Shown one piece after another: positions 6,245-12,816 of a DNA stretch of 13,267 nucleotides. The DNA comes from an uncultured Pseudomonadota bacterium (GTDB taxonomy: Bacteria; Pseudomonadota; Alphaproteobacteria; Rs-D84). The DNA is taken from assembly GCA_947169505.1 (NCBI GenBank), contig CAMVPZ010000015.1:1-13267 (forward strand), read 5' to 3'. Position 1 is the first letter of the stretch; the number at the start of each line of letters is the position of its first letter. The notes below the pieces were generated by a model. It saw nothing but the letters and a program-made list of their open reading frames with translations. It was not told the origin of the DNA and made no database searches. The translations under genes were made by a program, and so were the position numbers.

Positions 6245-6279
6245 TATCTTTGAAAACGAGTATTTTGTCGTAAAAGATA
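6245..6279 (+). promoter_or_regulatory. Stem-loop in the HU 5' leader
   Basis: TATCTTT (6245-6251) pairs with AAAGATA (6273-6279), and inside it ACGA (6256-6259) pairs with TCGT (6268-6271). It lies in the 5' untranslated region about 60 nt before the HU start. It might influence mRNA stability or translation; no known riboswitch is recognised. Confidence 0.35.
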
Positions 6280-6337
6280 AAGCCTTTTGAAAACTACTGT
6301 TGAATAACCTTAAACTCTAATTAGAAAGGAGAACAAC

Positions 6338-6610
6338 ATGAACAAACAAGAATTGATTGAAGCAATTGCAAATGAAGTTGAAGTTACAAAAGCAACGGCA
6401 GCTGCTTGTTTGGATGCATTCATCAACACAGTCACAAAAGTATTAAAGAAAAAAGGCGAAGTTCGTTTGGTTGGCTTTGGTACATTTACTACAGCAAAAC
6501 GTAAAGCAACAACAGGTCGCAATCCACAAACAGGTGCACCAATTAAAATTGCTGCTTCTACACAACCAAAATTCCGTCCTGGTAAATCTTTAAAGGATGC
6601 TTTGAATTAA
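6338..6610 (+). CDS. hup: Nucleoid-associated DNA-binding protein HU
   Basis: A 90-residue HU/IHF-family protein, the usual length for HU. It has the N-terminal helical dimerisation part (MNKQELIEAIANEVEVTKAT), GFGTF (46-50), the DNA-binding arm with RNPQTG (61-66) carrying the intercalating proline, and PKFRPGKSLKDALN at the end. As a dimer it bends and compacts DNA. AAAGGAG sits directly upstream of the start, one of the strongest ribosome binding sites in the window, in keeping with an abundant protein. It is monocistronic, with its own promoter (6195-6223), structured leader and terminator (6640-6664). The ending is closer to HU than to IHF-alpha/beta, but HU subtype cannot be assigned. 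Confidence 0.96.
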   Translation: MNKQELIEAIANEVEVTKATAAACLDAFINTVTKVLKKKGEVRLVGFGTFTTAKRKATTGRNPQTGAPIKIAASTQPKFRPGKSLKDALN

Positions 6611-6639
6611 TAAACTGATGTTTGTTTACAAAGGTTGAA

Positions 6640-6664
6640 ACGCCCGCAATTGCGGGTGTTTTTT
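6640..6664 (+). terminator. Terminator of the HU gene
   Basis: ACGCCCGCAATTGCGGGTGT followed by TTTTT: a GC-rich near-perfect hairpin centred on the palindrome CCCGCAATTGCGGG, 30 bp after the HU stop. Confidence 0.88.
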
Positions 6665-6748
6665 ATTTATGTTAATTTTCCGCTGGATTTTATTTTTGTA
6701 ATTGATAGAATATAAAACGTGTTAATAAATAACCAAAGGAAAGGTAAA

Positions 6749-7207
6749 ATGCCAACAAAAAAAACAATCAAAAAAACAACAAAAAAAATGCCAGTAAAAA
6801 AAACGGCTGTGAAACCTGCGCCTGTTATGGAACATAAATGTGCATGTGGTGAAAATTGCAATTGTCATTGTCATGGTGGTGCGCATTGGGTTAAACATAT
6901 AATCGCATGGGCAATCATATTTGCTTTGGGTATGGTTTGCGGAAAAATGTTGAATTGTGGACATTGGCAACATAAACATATGCCACAAAAAAATCCTGTT
7001 TTCATAAATGGATGTTTGGATATGGCTTCGATTGAATGCCCAAAGATGAAGGAAAAAATTATGACAGCAGACGTTGATGGCAACGAATGTATTTCTATTG
7101 AAGAATACAAAGCTGTTAAAAAAGAAATGCGTCAGGAAATGAAAAGATTTGGTCATCATGGTCCAAAGGGTCCAAAACCACAACATGAACCAGAAATGGC
7201 GAATTAA
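6749..7207 (+). CDS. Lys-rich membrane-anchored protein with Cys/His cluster and EF-hand
   Basis: A 152-residue protein of unknown function. The start at 6749 is preferred to an in-frame codon at 6719 because AGGAAAGG lies just upstream. Order of parts: a lysine-rich, histone-tail-like N-terminus (PTKKTIKKTTKKMPVKKTAV), a dense Cys/His cluster KCACGENCNCHCHGGAHW (30-47; Cys 31, 33, 37, 39, 41 and His 40, 42, 46) that looks able to bind a metal, a single membrane helix (about 50-66), a Cys-containing segment, one canonical EF-hand calcium loop DVDGNECISIEE (108-119), and a His/Pro-rich tail. The positive-inside rule puts the Lys-rich end in the cytoplasm and the EF-hand in the periplasm. The gene stands alone and shares a bidirectional terminator with convergent smpB. 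The combination is not one I can assign to a family. Confidence 0.82.
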   Translation: MPTKKTIKKTTKKMPVKKTAVKPAPVMEHKCACGENCNCHCHGGAHWVKHIIAWAIIFALGMVCGKMLNCGHWQHKHMPQKNPVFINGCLDMASIECPKMKEKIMTADVDGNECISIEEYKAVKKEMRQEMKRFGHHGPKGPKPQHEPEMAN

Positions 7208-7212
7208 AAAAC

Positions 7213-7236
7213 AAAACCCACAAAATTGTGGGTTTT
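7213..7236. terminator. Bidirectional terminator between the EF-hand gene and smpB
   Basis: AAAACCCACAA-AA-TTGTGGGTTTT is a perfect 11-bp stem with T-runs on both strands, placed between two convergent genes and touching the smpB stop codon. Confidence 0.88.
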
Positions 7237-7702
7237 ATTTTTTTAATATTCTGGATTTGCTGCGTTCCCATTCACGTTGTTTTATGGTTTCACGTTTATC
7301 AACTTTGTTTTTACCATAACCAATGCCCAACAATACTTTTAATTTGCCACGATTATTAAAGTATAATTTTAATGGGACGATGGTTGCACCTTTTTCTTGT
7401 AATTTGCCAATTAAACGGTTGATTTGATTGCGATGCAATAATAATTGGCGTTGCCGACGTTCGTCAAAATTTACAATACGTGCAGCAGTTGGTAATTTTT
7501 GAATTTCAACACCCGCTAAAAACAAATTATCACCACGTCTTTGAACAAAACCATCAACAATAGTCACCAATCCATAACGAATTGATTTGATTTCTGCGCC
7601 AGTTAACGAAATTCCCGCTTCGATAGTATCATCGATAGAATAGGCAAATCGGGCTTTGCGGTTTTCACTGACTTGACCAAATTTTATAATTTGACGTGAC
7701 AT
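7235..7702 (-). CDS. smpB: SsrA-binding protein SmpB
   Basis: A 155-residue tmRNA-binding protein required for trans-translation, the rescue of stalled ribosomes. Family signatures are in order: VSENRKARFAYSIDDTIEAGISLTGAEIKSIR at the N-terminus (OB fold, tmRNA contacts), RRQRQLLLHRNQI in the middle, TIVPLKLYFNNRGKLKVLLG, and the basic tail GKNKVDKRETIKQREW that inserts into the mRNA channel. The length is usual for the family. The start at 7702 lies within tatD (19-nt overlap) with AAAGG about 10 nt upstream, so translation is probably coupled. It is the last gene of the dacA-holB-tatD-smpB unit. The tmRNA gene itself is not in the window. Confidence 0.97.
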   Translation of the reverse strand: MSRQIIKFGQVSENRKARFAYSIDDTIEAGISLTGAEIKSIRYGLVTIVDGFVQRRGDNLFLAGVEIQKLPTAARIVNFDERRQRQLLLHRNQINRLIGKLQEKGATIVPLKLYFNNRGKLKVLLGIGYGKNKVDKRETIKQREWERSKSRILKK

Positions 7703-8448
7703 TTTGGATATAACCTTTGAGTGTTTTCGTATAGTATACTTTCCAATTCTTCAATTTGCAAATTTTTGATTTGTGCCAAAACACGTGCAGTTTCAATTAC
7801 AAATGCCGGTTCACATACTTTTCCACGGTATGGTACCGGTGCACAATACGGAGAATCTGTTTCGATTACAATTTTGTCATTTGGAATTTTTGCGAATGTT
7901 TCACGAATTGATTCTGCATTTTTAAAAGTTAAAATACCACTGGCTGAAAAATAAAAACCACGATCCAAAGCGTATTTTGCCAAATCCCAATTTGATGTAA
8001 AACAATGCATAACACCATGTGCGTTTGGATATTTGTTTAATGTTGCGATGGTATCGTTTTCTGCATCCCGTGTATGAATTGCAATTGGCAGTTTGTGTTT
8101 TATCGCTATTTCGATTTGTTGTTCGAATAATTTTATTTGTGCATCATGATTTTCGTAATCAAAATGGTAATCCAGACCAATTTCACCAACACCCAATACC
8201 AGTGGATTATTTAAAATATCATCTGTTAAAAAATCATAAGGATTCAAATTTGAATGTTCTGGATGAATGCCTGCTGTGATAAAAATGTTATCATGTGTTT
8301 CTGCAATTTTAAGGGCAGGTTTTATATCAATTCCTTCGGCAGTAGCACAAATCATAGCCCCCACACCCGCATTTTCAGCACGCATAATAACGGCATCAAC
8401 ACCGCCATCGTATTCATCTGTTAAATGACAATGAGTATCTATAAACAT
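7684..8448 (-). CDS. tatD: TatD-family metal-dependent hydrolase (DNase)
   Basis: A 254-residue TIM-barrel amidohydrolase of the TatD/YcfH group, cytoplasmic, with exonuclease activity described for several members. Metal ligands and signatures are all present: DTHCHL (H6, H8), AGIHPEHS (59-66), GEIGLDYH with E89, IHTRDA with H125, MHCFTSN with H148, and the C-terminal ETDSPYCAPVPYRGK with D198. The length matches the family. It overlaps holB by 10 nt upstream and smpB by 19 nt downstream, as expected for tightly coupled genes. In many alphaproteobacteria tatD follows holB with metG between; here metG is absent. Confidence 0.95.
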   Translation of the reverse strand: MFIDTHCHLTDEYDGGVDAVIMRAENAGVGAMICATAEGIDIKPALKIAETHDNIFITAGIHPEHSNLNPYDFLTDDILNNPLVLGVGEIGLDYHFDYENHDAQIKLFEQQIEIAIKHKLPIAIHTRDAENDTIATLNKYPNAHGVMHCFTSNWDLAKYALDRGFYFSASGILTFKNAESIRETFAKIPNDKIVIETDSPYCAPVPYRGKVCEPAFVIETARVLAQIKNLQIEELESILYENTQRLYPKCHVKL

Positions 8449-9341
8449 TTTTTTATTTCGTTTATTATTTTGAATATGGTTATATCCGGTTTCAAGTTTA
8501 ATTTGTTTATATCATATATGTTTTTTGTTGCCCATGGATATAAATCAGCCAATCCAAAATATGCAATAGCGTCCAAAGTGATATCATATAAAGCCGGCAC
8601 AGCAGCAATTTTGGTGGATATATTCATTATATCGCCTGCATTAGAATTTTTGTTTTTTAAAATATCTAATAAATCTTCGTATATAACATCGCCACCAGAT
8701 GCTTTTAAATTTGCGATTTTACCAAAACTGCCGTTTGCCAGTTTTAATATTTCAGGACTTATATCTTCTTCGGGCATAAATTTAACACATAATTCCCGTA
8801 ATTCAGATATTGTTAACGGATGCATTTTTTCAACACGTGCACGTGAACGTACGGTTGGTAATACATTTGACAATTGATGAGTCACTAATAAAAACAAAGT
8901 TTGTTGTGGTGGTTCTTCTAATAATTTTAACACCGCATTTTCTGCCGCAACACTTAATTCATCAACAGCATCAATTAATATCACACGCCATTGTCCAGAC
9001 ATTGAAGACATCTGCATTTTTTGAATCATCGCACGTACTGTATGTACCGAAATCATTTTTGCATCTGGTTTTTCATTTCCACGTTCATCAATATTATGGG
9101 CCAAATCAATTATGAAAAAATCCCCAATGTTTCCATACACAGATTTTGCGATTTTATACGCCAATGTTGATTTACCGATGCCACCTGGTCCACACAACAT
9201 CCATACAGGATGCATTGGATGTTCATTGCGTTTGTCCCATGCATAATAAAAAGATTTCAAAGTATTTTGATGTCCAATCAAACAATCGTTATCCATTGGA
9301 CTGGGAAATTCAAATAAAACTTCTTTTTTCTTTATTGCCAC
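8439..9341 (-). CDS. holB: DNA polymerase III subunit delta' (clamp loader)
   Basis: A 300-residue AAA+ clamp-loader subunit. It has Walker A GPGGIGKST (51-59), Walker B in RVILIDAVDEL (119-129), NAVLKLLEEPP (136-146), and the sensor/SRC-like region VTHQLSNVLPTVRSRARV (153-170), where the usual SRC arginine finger motif reads SRA. With DnaX and HolA it loads the beta clamp. The start is GTG at 9341, 2 nt after the dacA stop; no closer ATG would keep the N-terminal strand. The four-cysteine zinc module of the family is not visible, as seen in some alphaproteobacterial delta' proteins. The position between dacA and tatD agrees with the common alphaproteobacterial order (dacA-tmk-holB-metG-tatD), with tmk and metG missing. 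Confidence 0.92.
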   Translation of the reverse strand: MAIKKKEVLFEFPSPMDNDCLIGHQNTLKSFYYAWDKRNEHPMHPVWMLCGPGGIGKSTLAYKIAKSVYGNIGDFFIIDLAHNIDERGNEKPDAKMISVHTVRAMIQKMQMSSMSGQWRVILIDAVDELSVAAENAVLKLLEEPPQQTLFLLVTHQLSNVLPTVRSRARVEKMHPLTISELRELCVKFMPEEDISPEILKLANGSFGKIANLKASGGDVIYEDLLDILKNKNSNAGDIMNISTKIAAVPALYDITLDAIAYFGLADLYPWATKNIYDINKLNLKPDITIFKIINEIKKCL

Positions 9342-9343
9342 GA

Positions 9344-10519
9344 TTATTTGCCCCGTATCATCACAGAAATATTTTTAAACACACGACCAAAAAATTGAAT
9401 TTTACGAACTTTTTCTTTTGCGATCATAGGGATTCGTTTAATAATTTCGCCATTTTTTTCAATAACCACAGTGCCAACCTCTTGGCCCGCTTTTACAGGG
9501 GCGGCAATCGGTTCTTCGTATCGTGCAAGTACCCGAATGTTTTTCAAAGATTCGCTTTTGGGTAAAGTAATTGCAACATTTTCGTTTGTGATTACTTCTA
9601 TATCAGGACGAATTCCATACCACACAGGTATTTTTAACAAAGTGTCACCAGCACGATAAAACACTTTGGTTTGAGTGTTTTGATATCCATAATTTAATAA
9701 TTTTTTCATTTCTTCTGCCAAAGCATCATGTCCACGACCACGGAATCCATTTATAACACCAATTAAACGACGACCACCGATTTTTGCGCTGGCCACGACC
9801 CCGTATCCGCCTTTGTCTGTGTGGCCGGTTTTTAATCCATCGGCCCCAGGCATAGAAAACAACAAACGGTTATAATTCATAGTGTGCGTTTTTGTCCATT
9901 CACGACACCAATCGGTTTTTGTGTCGGTAAATTCAAAACGTTTTGTCGCAAACAAAGGATAAATATCAGGATATTCAGTGATAATATATTTTGCCAACAT
10001 AGTCAATTCACGTGATGTCATTAAATTGTGTTCATGGGGCAGGCCACTGGCGTTTCCAAATGTAGATTTTTCCATGCCAATTTCCGTTGCTTTCTTTTGC
10101 ATTAATTCGCTGAATTTAGATTCGCTGCCCGCCAAATGTTCTGCAACAACAACAGAAGCATCCCCAGCAGATAATACAATTATACCAAGTATAGCATCTT
10201 GGACTGTTATTTTTTGTCCTGTGGTTAAACACATTTTGCTGGCCGGGTACCATTGGGGATTTTTATAATCTGCATTTTCAGATGCAATTAATTCATCATC
10301 CATTTTTAAATTGCCAGATTTTATTGCATCAAACAAAACCGTCAAAGTCATCAATTTTAACATGGACGAAGGTGGCATTAATTCATCTGGATTTTTTGAA
10401 ACAATTTCAGCCCCACTGTCATAATCAATCAGCATGGCAGATGCAGCCTTGGTTGAAAAATTGGCAGATTTTGCAATCCCAATATTAAAACACATAAATA
10501 AAATTAAAAATTTTTTCAT
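9344..10519 (-). CDS. dacA: D-alanyl-D-alanine carboxypeptidase (PBP5/6, peptidase S11)
   Basis: A low-molecular-mass penicillin-binding protein that trims the terminal D-Ala from peptidoglycan pentapeptides in the periplasm. The start at 10519 gives MKKFLILFMCFNIGIAKSAN, a good signal peptide; the ATG one codon upstream (10522) is equally possible. The catalytic motif S52-M-L-K55 (within MPPSSMLKLM) and K230-T-G (GLKTGHT) are present. The second motif, normally SxN, reads S117-A-G119, so the asparagine is replaced by glycine. From about residue 290 there is a PBP5_C-like beta domain, and the last 20 residues form an amphipathic membrane-associating segment. The length of 391 residues is usual. 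It heads the dacA-holB-tatD-smpB unit and is separated from the upstream gene by a terminator. Confidence 0.93.
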   Translation of the reverse strand: MKKFLILFMCFNIGIAKSANFSTKAASAMLIDYDSGAEIVSKNPDELMPPSSMLKLMTLTVLFDAIKSGNLKMDDELIASENADYKNPQWYPASKMCLTTGQKITVQDAILGIIVLSAGDASVVVAEHLAGSESKFSELMQKKATEIGMEKSTFGNASGLPHEHNLMTSRELTMLAKYIITEYPDIYPLFATKRFEFTDTKTDWCREWTKTHTMNYNRLLFSMPGADGLKTGHTDKGGYGVVASAKIGGRRLIGVINGFRGRGHDALAEEMKKLLNYGYQNTQTKVFYRAGDTLLKIPVWYGIRPDIEVITNENVAITLPKSESLKNIRVLARYEEPIAAPVKAGQEVGTVVIEKNGEIIKRIPMIAKEKVRKIQFFGRVFKNISVMIRGK

Positions 10520-10531
10520 CATTTCAAATTG

Positions 10532-10560
10532 ATGATAACACGTATAACAAAAGTTTCCAA
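10532..10560 (-). promoter_or_regulatory. Candidate promoter of the dacA-holB-tatD-smpB unit
   Basis: TTGGAA (10560-10555), 17-nt spacer, TATCAT (10537-10532). The start codon is only 9-12 nt from the -10 box, so a transcript from here would be leaderless or nearly so; no clear Shine-Dalgarno sequence precedes the ATG. Tentative. Confidence 0.35.
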
Positions 10561-10591
10561 TGTTTTTTTGGTTATATTGTTGAAATAAAAA

Positions 10592-10615
10592 ACACGCAGA
10601 AATAAATCTGCGTGT
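10592..10615 (-). terminator. Terminator upstream of dacA
   Basis: ACACGCAGA / TCTGCGTGT, a perfect 9-bp stem with loop AATAAA, followed by a T-run on the - strand. It ends the unit containing the 192-residue membrane protein and isolates dacA. Confidence 0.85.
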
Positions 10616-10635
10616 GATTTTTATATAAAACATAA

Positions 10636-11214
10636 TTATCTTGCGTTTTGAGCCTGTAAAATGTGGGTAAGATGCGCACGAGACATGTTTCCGTATATAT
10701 TTAATTCAGGATGTACATGTTCATGATCTTTAACAATTTTAGAAATGTTTCTTAAAGCCTGTCTTAATTCTGTTTTTGTTGGATATTCAGGTATTGCATG
10801 AACTATATTCAATATGGCTTTGCATTCGGATGGGCGCAGATTGTTTGATATATATGCTGCTATATCCTGCATAGCCTTTGGATTTTTAAGTATTTCTTCA
10901 AAATCTTTGTATTCAGGATGATCTTTCATCGCTTCGATTATATATGATTTTGCAGCAATTGCAGCGAATTTGTTTGCGTGTTTCTTTTTTCCAATCAAAT
11001 ACATACACATAAGGGTCGCAAGTGAACATGCTAATAATGAAAAGCCAGCAATAAAGCCTTTTGCACCGGATTCTTTATCAATATAATCTTGAACACTTTG
11101 GGTTATACCTTGGCCAGTCAAAAACAAGCCATAGCCACATATGGCAAATACGAATAAATCTTTGCTGTCAAAATGTGACAACATGTGTTTGTTTACAATT
11201 TTATTTTTTTGCAT
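10636..11214 (-). CDS. Two-helix membrane protein, function unknown
   Basis: A 192-residue protein I do not recognise. It has a short cytoplasmic N-terminus, two hydrophobic helices (about 19-35 and 53-74) joined by a polar loop with QDYIDKESGAKG, then a Lys-rich membrane exit (GKKKHANK) and a mostly alpha-helical C-terminal domain of about 115 residues (HPEYKDFEEILKNPKAMQDI and similar), probably cytoplasmic. AAGGTG lies about 7 nt before the ATG, with a consensus-like promoter at 11244-11272 and a terminator at 10592-10615, so it is a stand-alone gene. No catalytic or binding motif is evident. Confidence 0.78.
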   Translation of the reverse strand: MQKNKIVNKHMLSHFDSKDLFVFAICGYGLFLTGQGITQSVQDYIDKESGAKGFIAGFSLLACSLATLMCMYLIGKKKHANKFAAIAAKSYIIEAMKDHPEYKDFEEILKNPKAMQDIAAYISNNLRPSECKAILNIVHAIPEYPTKTELRQALRNISKIVKDHEHVHPELNIYGNMSRAHLTHILQAQNAR

Positions 11215-11243
11215 AATTACACCTTTTGTTTATTTATGCATAA

Positions 11244-11272
11244 TATATAATACAAAAAACAATAATTGTCAA
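11244..11272 (-). promoter_or_regulatory. Promoter of the two-helix membrane protein gene
   Basis: A perfect -35 TTGACA (11272-11267) on the - strand, 17-nt spacer, and TATATA (11249-11244), about 30 nt upstream of the start codon. It lies just past the end of the S66 peptidase gene. Confidence 0.7.
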
Positions 11273-11286
11273 CAAGAAAAAGTTTT

Positions 11287-12357
11287 TTATGATACGGCGC
11301 TTTCCAGTATAGATACTGTTTTGTTTAAAGGATTTATTTCTGTCATTGCACCATACGGTAATATTATCTGTGGCACTGTATGACCAAAATCCATATTCGT
11401 AACAATTGGCATGTCTTCACGACCGTATTCTTTGCATACTTTTAACAATTCTTCATCAAATTCAGCGTATTTTGCCAACCATTGTTCTTGTTCAAATTGT
11501 TTTGTTGGCAAAAATTCACCCCCGGGGCGTCCAAACAAAATCCCGTTGATTCTTTCTAAAACCCCCATAGCGCCAAGATTGCGTAAAAAATAACAAAATG
11601 TTGATGGTTCTGGCATTTCTTCACTGGTTTCAATAAACAATATAGTGTCTTTAAATTCATCTAAACCTGGCCAAATTGATGTATTGTTCATCATAGTTAA
11701 CAGTTCCATACATCCACCCAACAAACGTCCACGAACAGGTTTGTTTCCTTGGATAAAATGCCACCCATCTGTAGGTATTCGTTTTCTTAACACGTCGTTT
11801 TTATCATCCCAATAAATTTTTTCTACAATAAATTCATCAGATTGTGGCAATTCACCAATTGGTGAATTATCAAATAAAGTCTTTTTAGTATTTTCAATCA
11901 TAATTTTTGGAATACCACAATTTTCACCGTAACCAAACATAGTGCAAGGGCTATAAAACGAAGATATTCCTGCTTTCATACACATAAAATGATTGCCTGT
12001 TGTATCAGACATACCCAAAAATATTTTTGGATTATTACGAATAATCTCAAAATGTTCATCAGTCATATATCGCAACAAACGAATTGTTTCATCGCCACCA
12101 ATATTTGTTAAAATCGCTTTGATTGATGGATCTTTGAAAGCCGTCATCATATCGTCCAAACGTAATTGTGGATTATCATATAAATCGGTTCTTAACGAAT
12201 TGGGCATTTCAATAATTTTAACACCAAATGTATCTTCAAATTGTTTTTTTGCATAATTATAACGTCCCGGAATTTTACCAGCCATTGCGGAAGACAAAGA
12301 TACAGTTGCAACTAAATCACCTGGATTTAATTTATTCGGTTTGATAAGTTGTTTCAT
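11287..12357 (-). CDS. S66-family serine peptidase (LD-carboxypeptidase / MccF-like)
   Basis: A 356-residue cytoplasmic serine peptidase of family S66, which covers LD-carboxypeptidases that cut L,D-bonds in muropeptides and MccF, which inactivates processed microcin C. The catalytic triad is readable: Ser117 in IFLGMSDTTGNH, Glu243 in LFIETSEEMPEP, and His326 in DFGHTVP. NIGGDETIRLL (85-95, numbered from the ATG) is the conserved loop before the nucleophile, and the ETSEE motif and residue numbering (Ser near 118, Glu near 243) are closer to MccF than to LdcA. The start is ATG 12357, since AAGGA lies 6 nt upstream; TTG at 12363 would leave no space for it. A promoter is at 12384-12411. Its role in recycling versus antibiotic resistance is undecided. 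Confidence 0.9.
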   Translation of the reverse strand: MKQLIKPNKLNPGDLVATVSLSSAMAGKIPGRYNYAKKQFEDTFGVKIIEMPNSLRTDLYDNPQLRLDDMMTAFKDPSIKAILTNIGGDETIRLLRYMTDEHFEIIRNNPKIFLGMSDTTGNHFMCMKAGISSFYSPCTMFGYGENCGIPKIMIENTKKTLFDNSPIGELPQSDEFIVEKIYWDDKNDVLRKRIPTDGWHFIQGNKPVRGRLLGGCMELLTMMNNTSIWPGLDEFKDTILFIETSEEMPEPSTFCYFLRNLGAMGVLERINGILFGRPGGEFLPTKQFEQEQWLAKYAEFDEELLKVCKEYGREDMPIVTNMDFGHTVPQIILPYGAMTEINPLNKTVSILESAVS

Positions 12358-12383
12358 ATCCAATCCTTTTTATTACATGGTTT

Positions 12384-12411
12384 ATTATAAATATTCTATA
12401 AACAAGTTCAA
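12384..12411 (-). promoter_or_regulatory. Promoter of the S66 peptidase gene
   Basis: TTGAAC (12411-12406), 16-nt spacer and perfect TATAAT (12389-12384) on the - strand, giving a leader of about 20 nt. It sits right at the point where the distal tRNA-Ser repeat loses its similarity. Confidence 0.65.
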
Positions 12412-12419
12412 TATGTTTT

Positions 12420-12529
12420 GTCTTTTGATTATCTACGGATTGGCTATGCACTTTTCTTTGGCCTATCCCTTCGTCCCGCCCGTTAAAATCAAAAAAACCG
12501 CCTTTCGGTGGTTTTTTAAGATTTCCAAT
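12420..12529 (-). repeat. tRNA-Ser-associated repeat, distal partial unit
   Basis: A partial second copy of the module, offset by 177 bp. It keeps the terminator (12492-12517), the complement of the tRNA-Ser 3' end (ATCCCTTCGTCCCGCC at 12465-12480 on the + strand), and a weakened hairpin whose ends GGCTA/TGGCC still pair through a G-T wobble. The A/T stem is missing, replaced by the peptidase promoter. Degeneration fits the older or less constrained copy. Confidence 0.75.
12492..12517 (-). terminator. Terminator hairpin, distal tRNA-Ser repeat
   Basis: AAAAAACCGCC-TTTC-GGTGGTTTTTT with one G-T pair, identical to the proximal copy at 12669-12694. Confidence 0.75.
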
Positions 12530-12706
12530 TTGTTTTGTCTTGATAAACAATAAATAAAATAAAAAAATCTCGTAAACTTCGATTTTTTAACATTTTCTTA
12601 ATTGTTTATCTGCGGATTGGCCATGCGCTTCGCTCTGGCCCATCCCTTCGTCCCGCCTGTTAAAATCAAAAAAACCGCCTTTCGGTGGTTTTTTAAGATT
12701 TTAATC
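12530..12706 (-). repeat. tRNA-Ser-associated 177-bp repeat, proximal unit
   Basis: Follows the CCA of tRNA-Ser. In - strand order: terminator (12694-12669), GGCGGGACGAAGGGAT (12657-12642, complementary to the tRNA-Ser 3' end with one base missing), a hairpin whose 20-bp core GCCATGCGCTTCGCTCTGGC (12620-12639 on the + strand) is identical to that in the tRNA-Arg unit B (2681-2700), and nested A/T stems: ATTGTTTATC (12601-12610) with GATAAACAAT (12542-12551), a perfect 10-bp pair, enclosing AAAAAATC with GATTTTTT. Unlike the Arg units, it has no copy of the tRNA CCA end. Confidence 0.83.
12669..12694 (-). terminator. Terminator of tRNA-Ser
   Basis: AAAAAACCGCC-TTTC-GGTGGTTTTTT with flanking AAAATC/GATTTT that could extend the stem. 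It lies 12 nt past the CCA of tRNA-Ser in the direction of transcription. Confidence 0.85.
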
Positions 12707-12797
12707 TGGCGGAGACGAAGGGATTCGAACCCTTGATACCGTTGCCGGTATACCACATTTCCAATGTGGCGCACTAGACCAACTATGCGACGTCTCC
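12707..12797 (-). tRNA. tRNA-Ser (anticodon GGA)
   Basis: A 91-nt type II tRNA with encoded CCA. The acceptor is GGAGACG/CGTCTCC with discriminator G. The anticodon arm is CCACA-TTGGAAA-TGTGG with anticodon GGA (reads UCC and UCU). The long variable arm TATACCGGCAACGGTATC identifies a serine tRNA, and the T arm contains GGTTCGAATCC. It begins 19 nt after the rpoZ stop with no room for a separate promoter in the gap, so it is probably co-transcribed with rpoZ or driven from inside it. Confidence 0.96.
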
Positions 12798-12816
12798 AGA
12801 TTTTTAGGAATTGTTT

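Noticed and set aside
6722..7186. Antisense coding frame opposite the EF-hand gene
   Set aside because: Its composition (Phe/His/Thr/Ile-rich) is what is expected from the complement of a Lys/Met/His-rich gene; it has no ribosome binding site and no recognisable domain.
10523..10633. Longer N-terminus for DacA (ATG at 10633)
   Set aside because: It would translate through a perfect terminator hairpin and place 38 residues before the signal peptide.
12364..12419. Additional full tRNA-Ser repeat unit reaching the peptidase gene
   Set aside because: Similarity to the proximal unit stops near 12427; the rest is the peptidase promoter and leader without the paired A/T arms.
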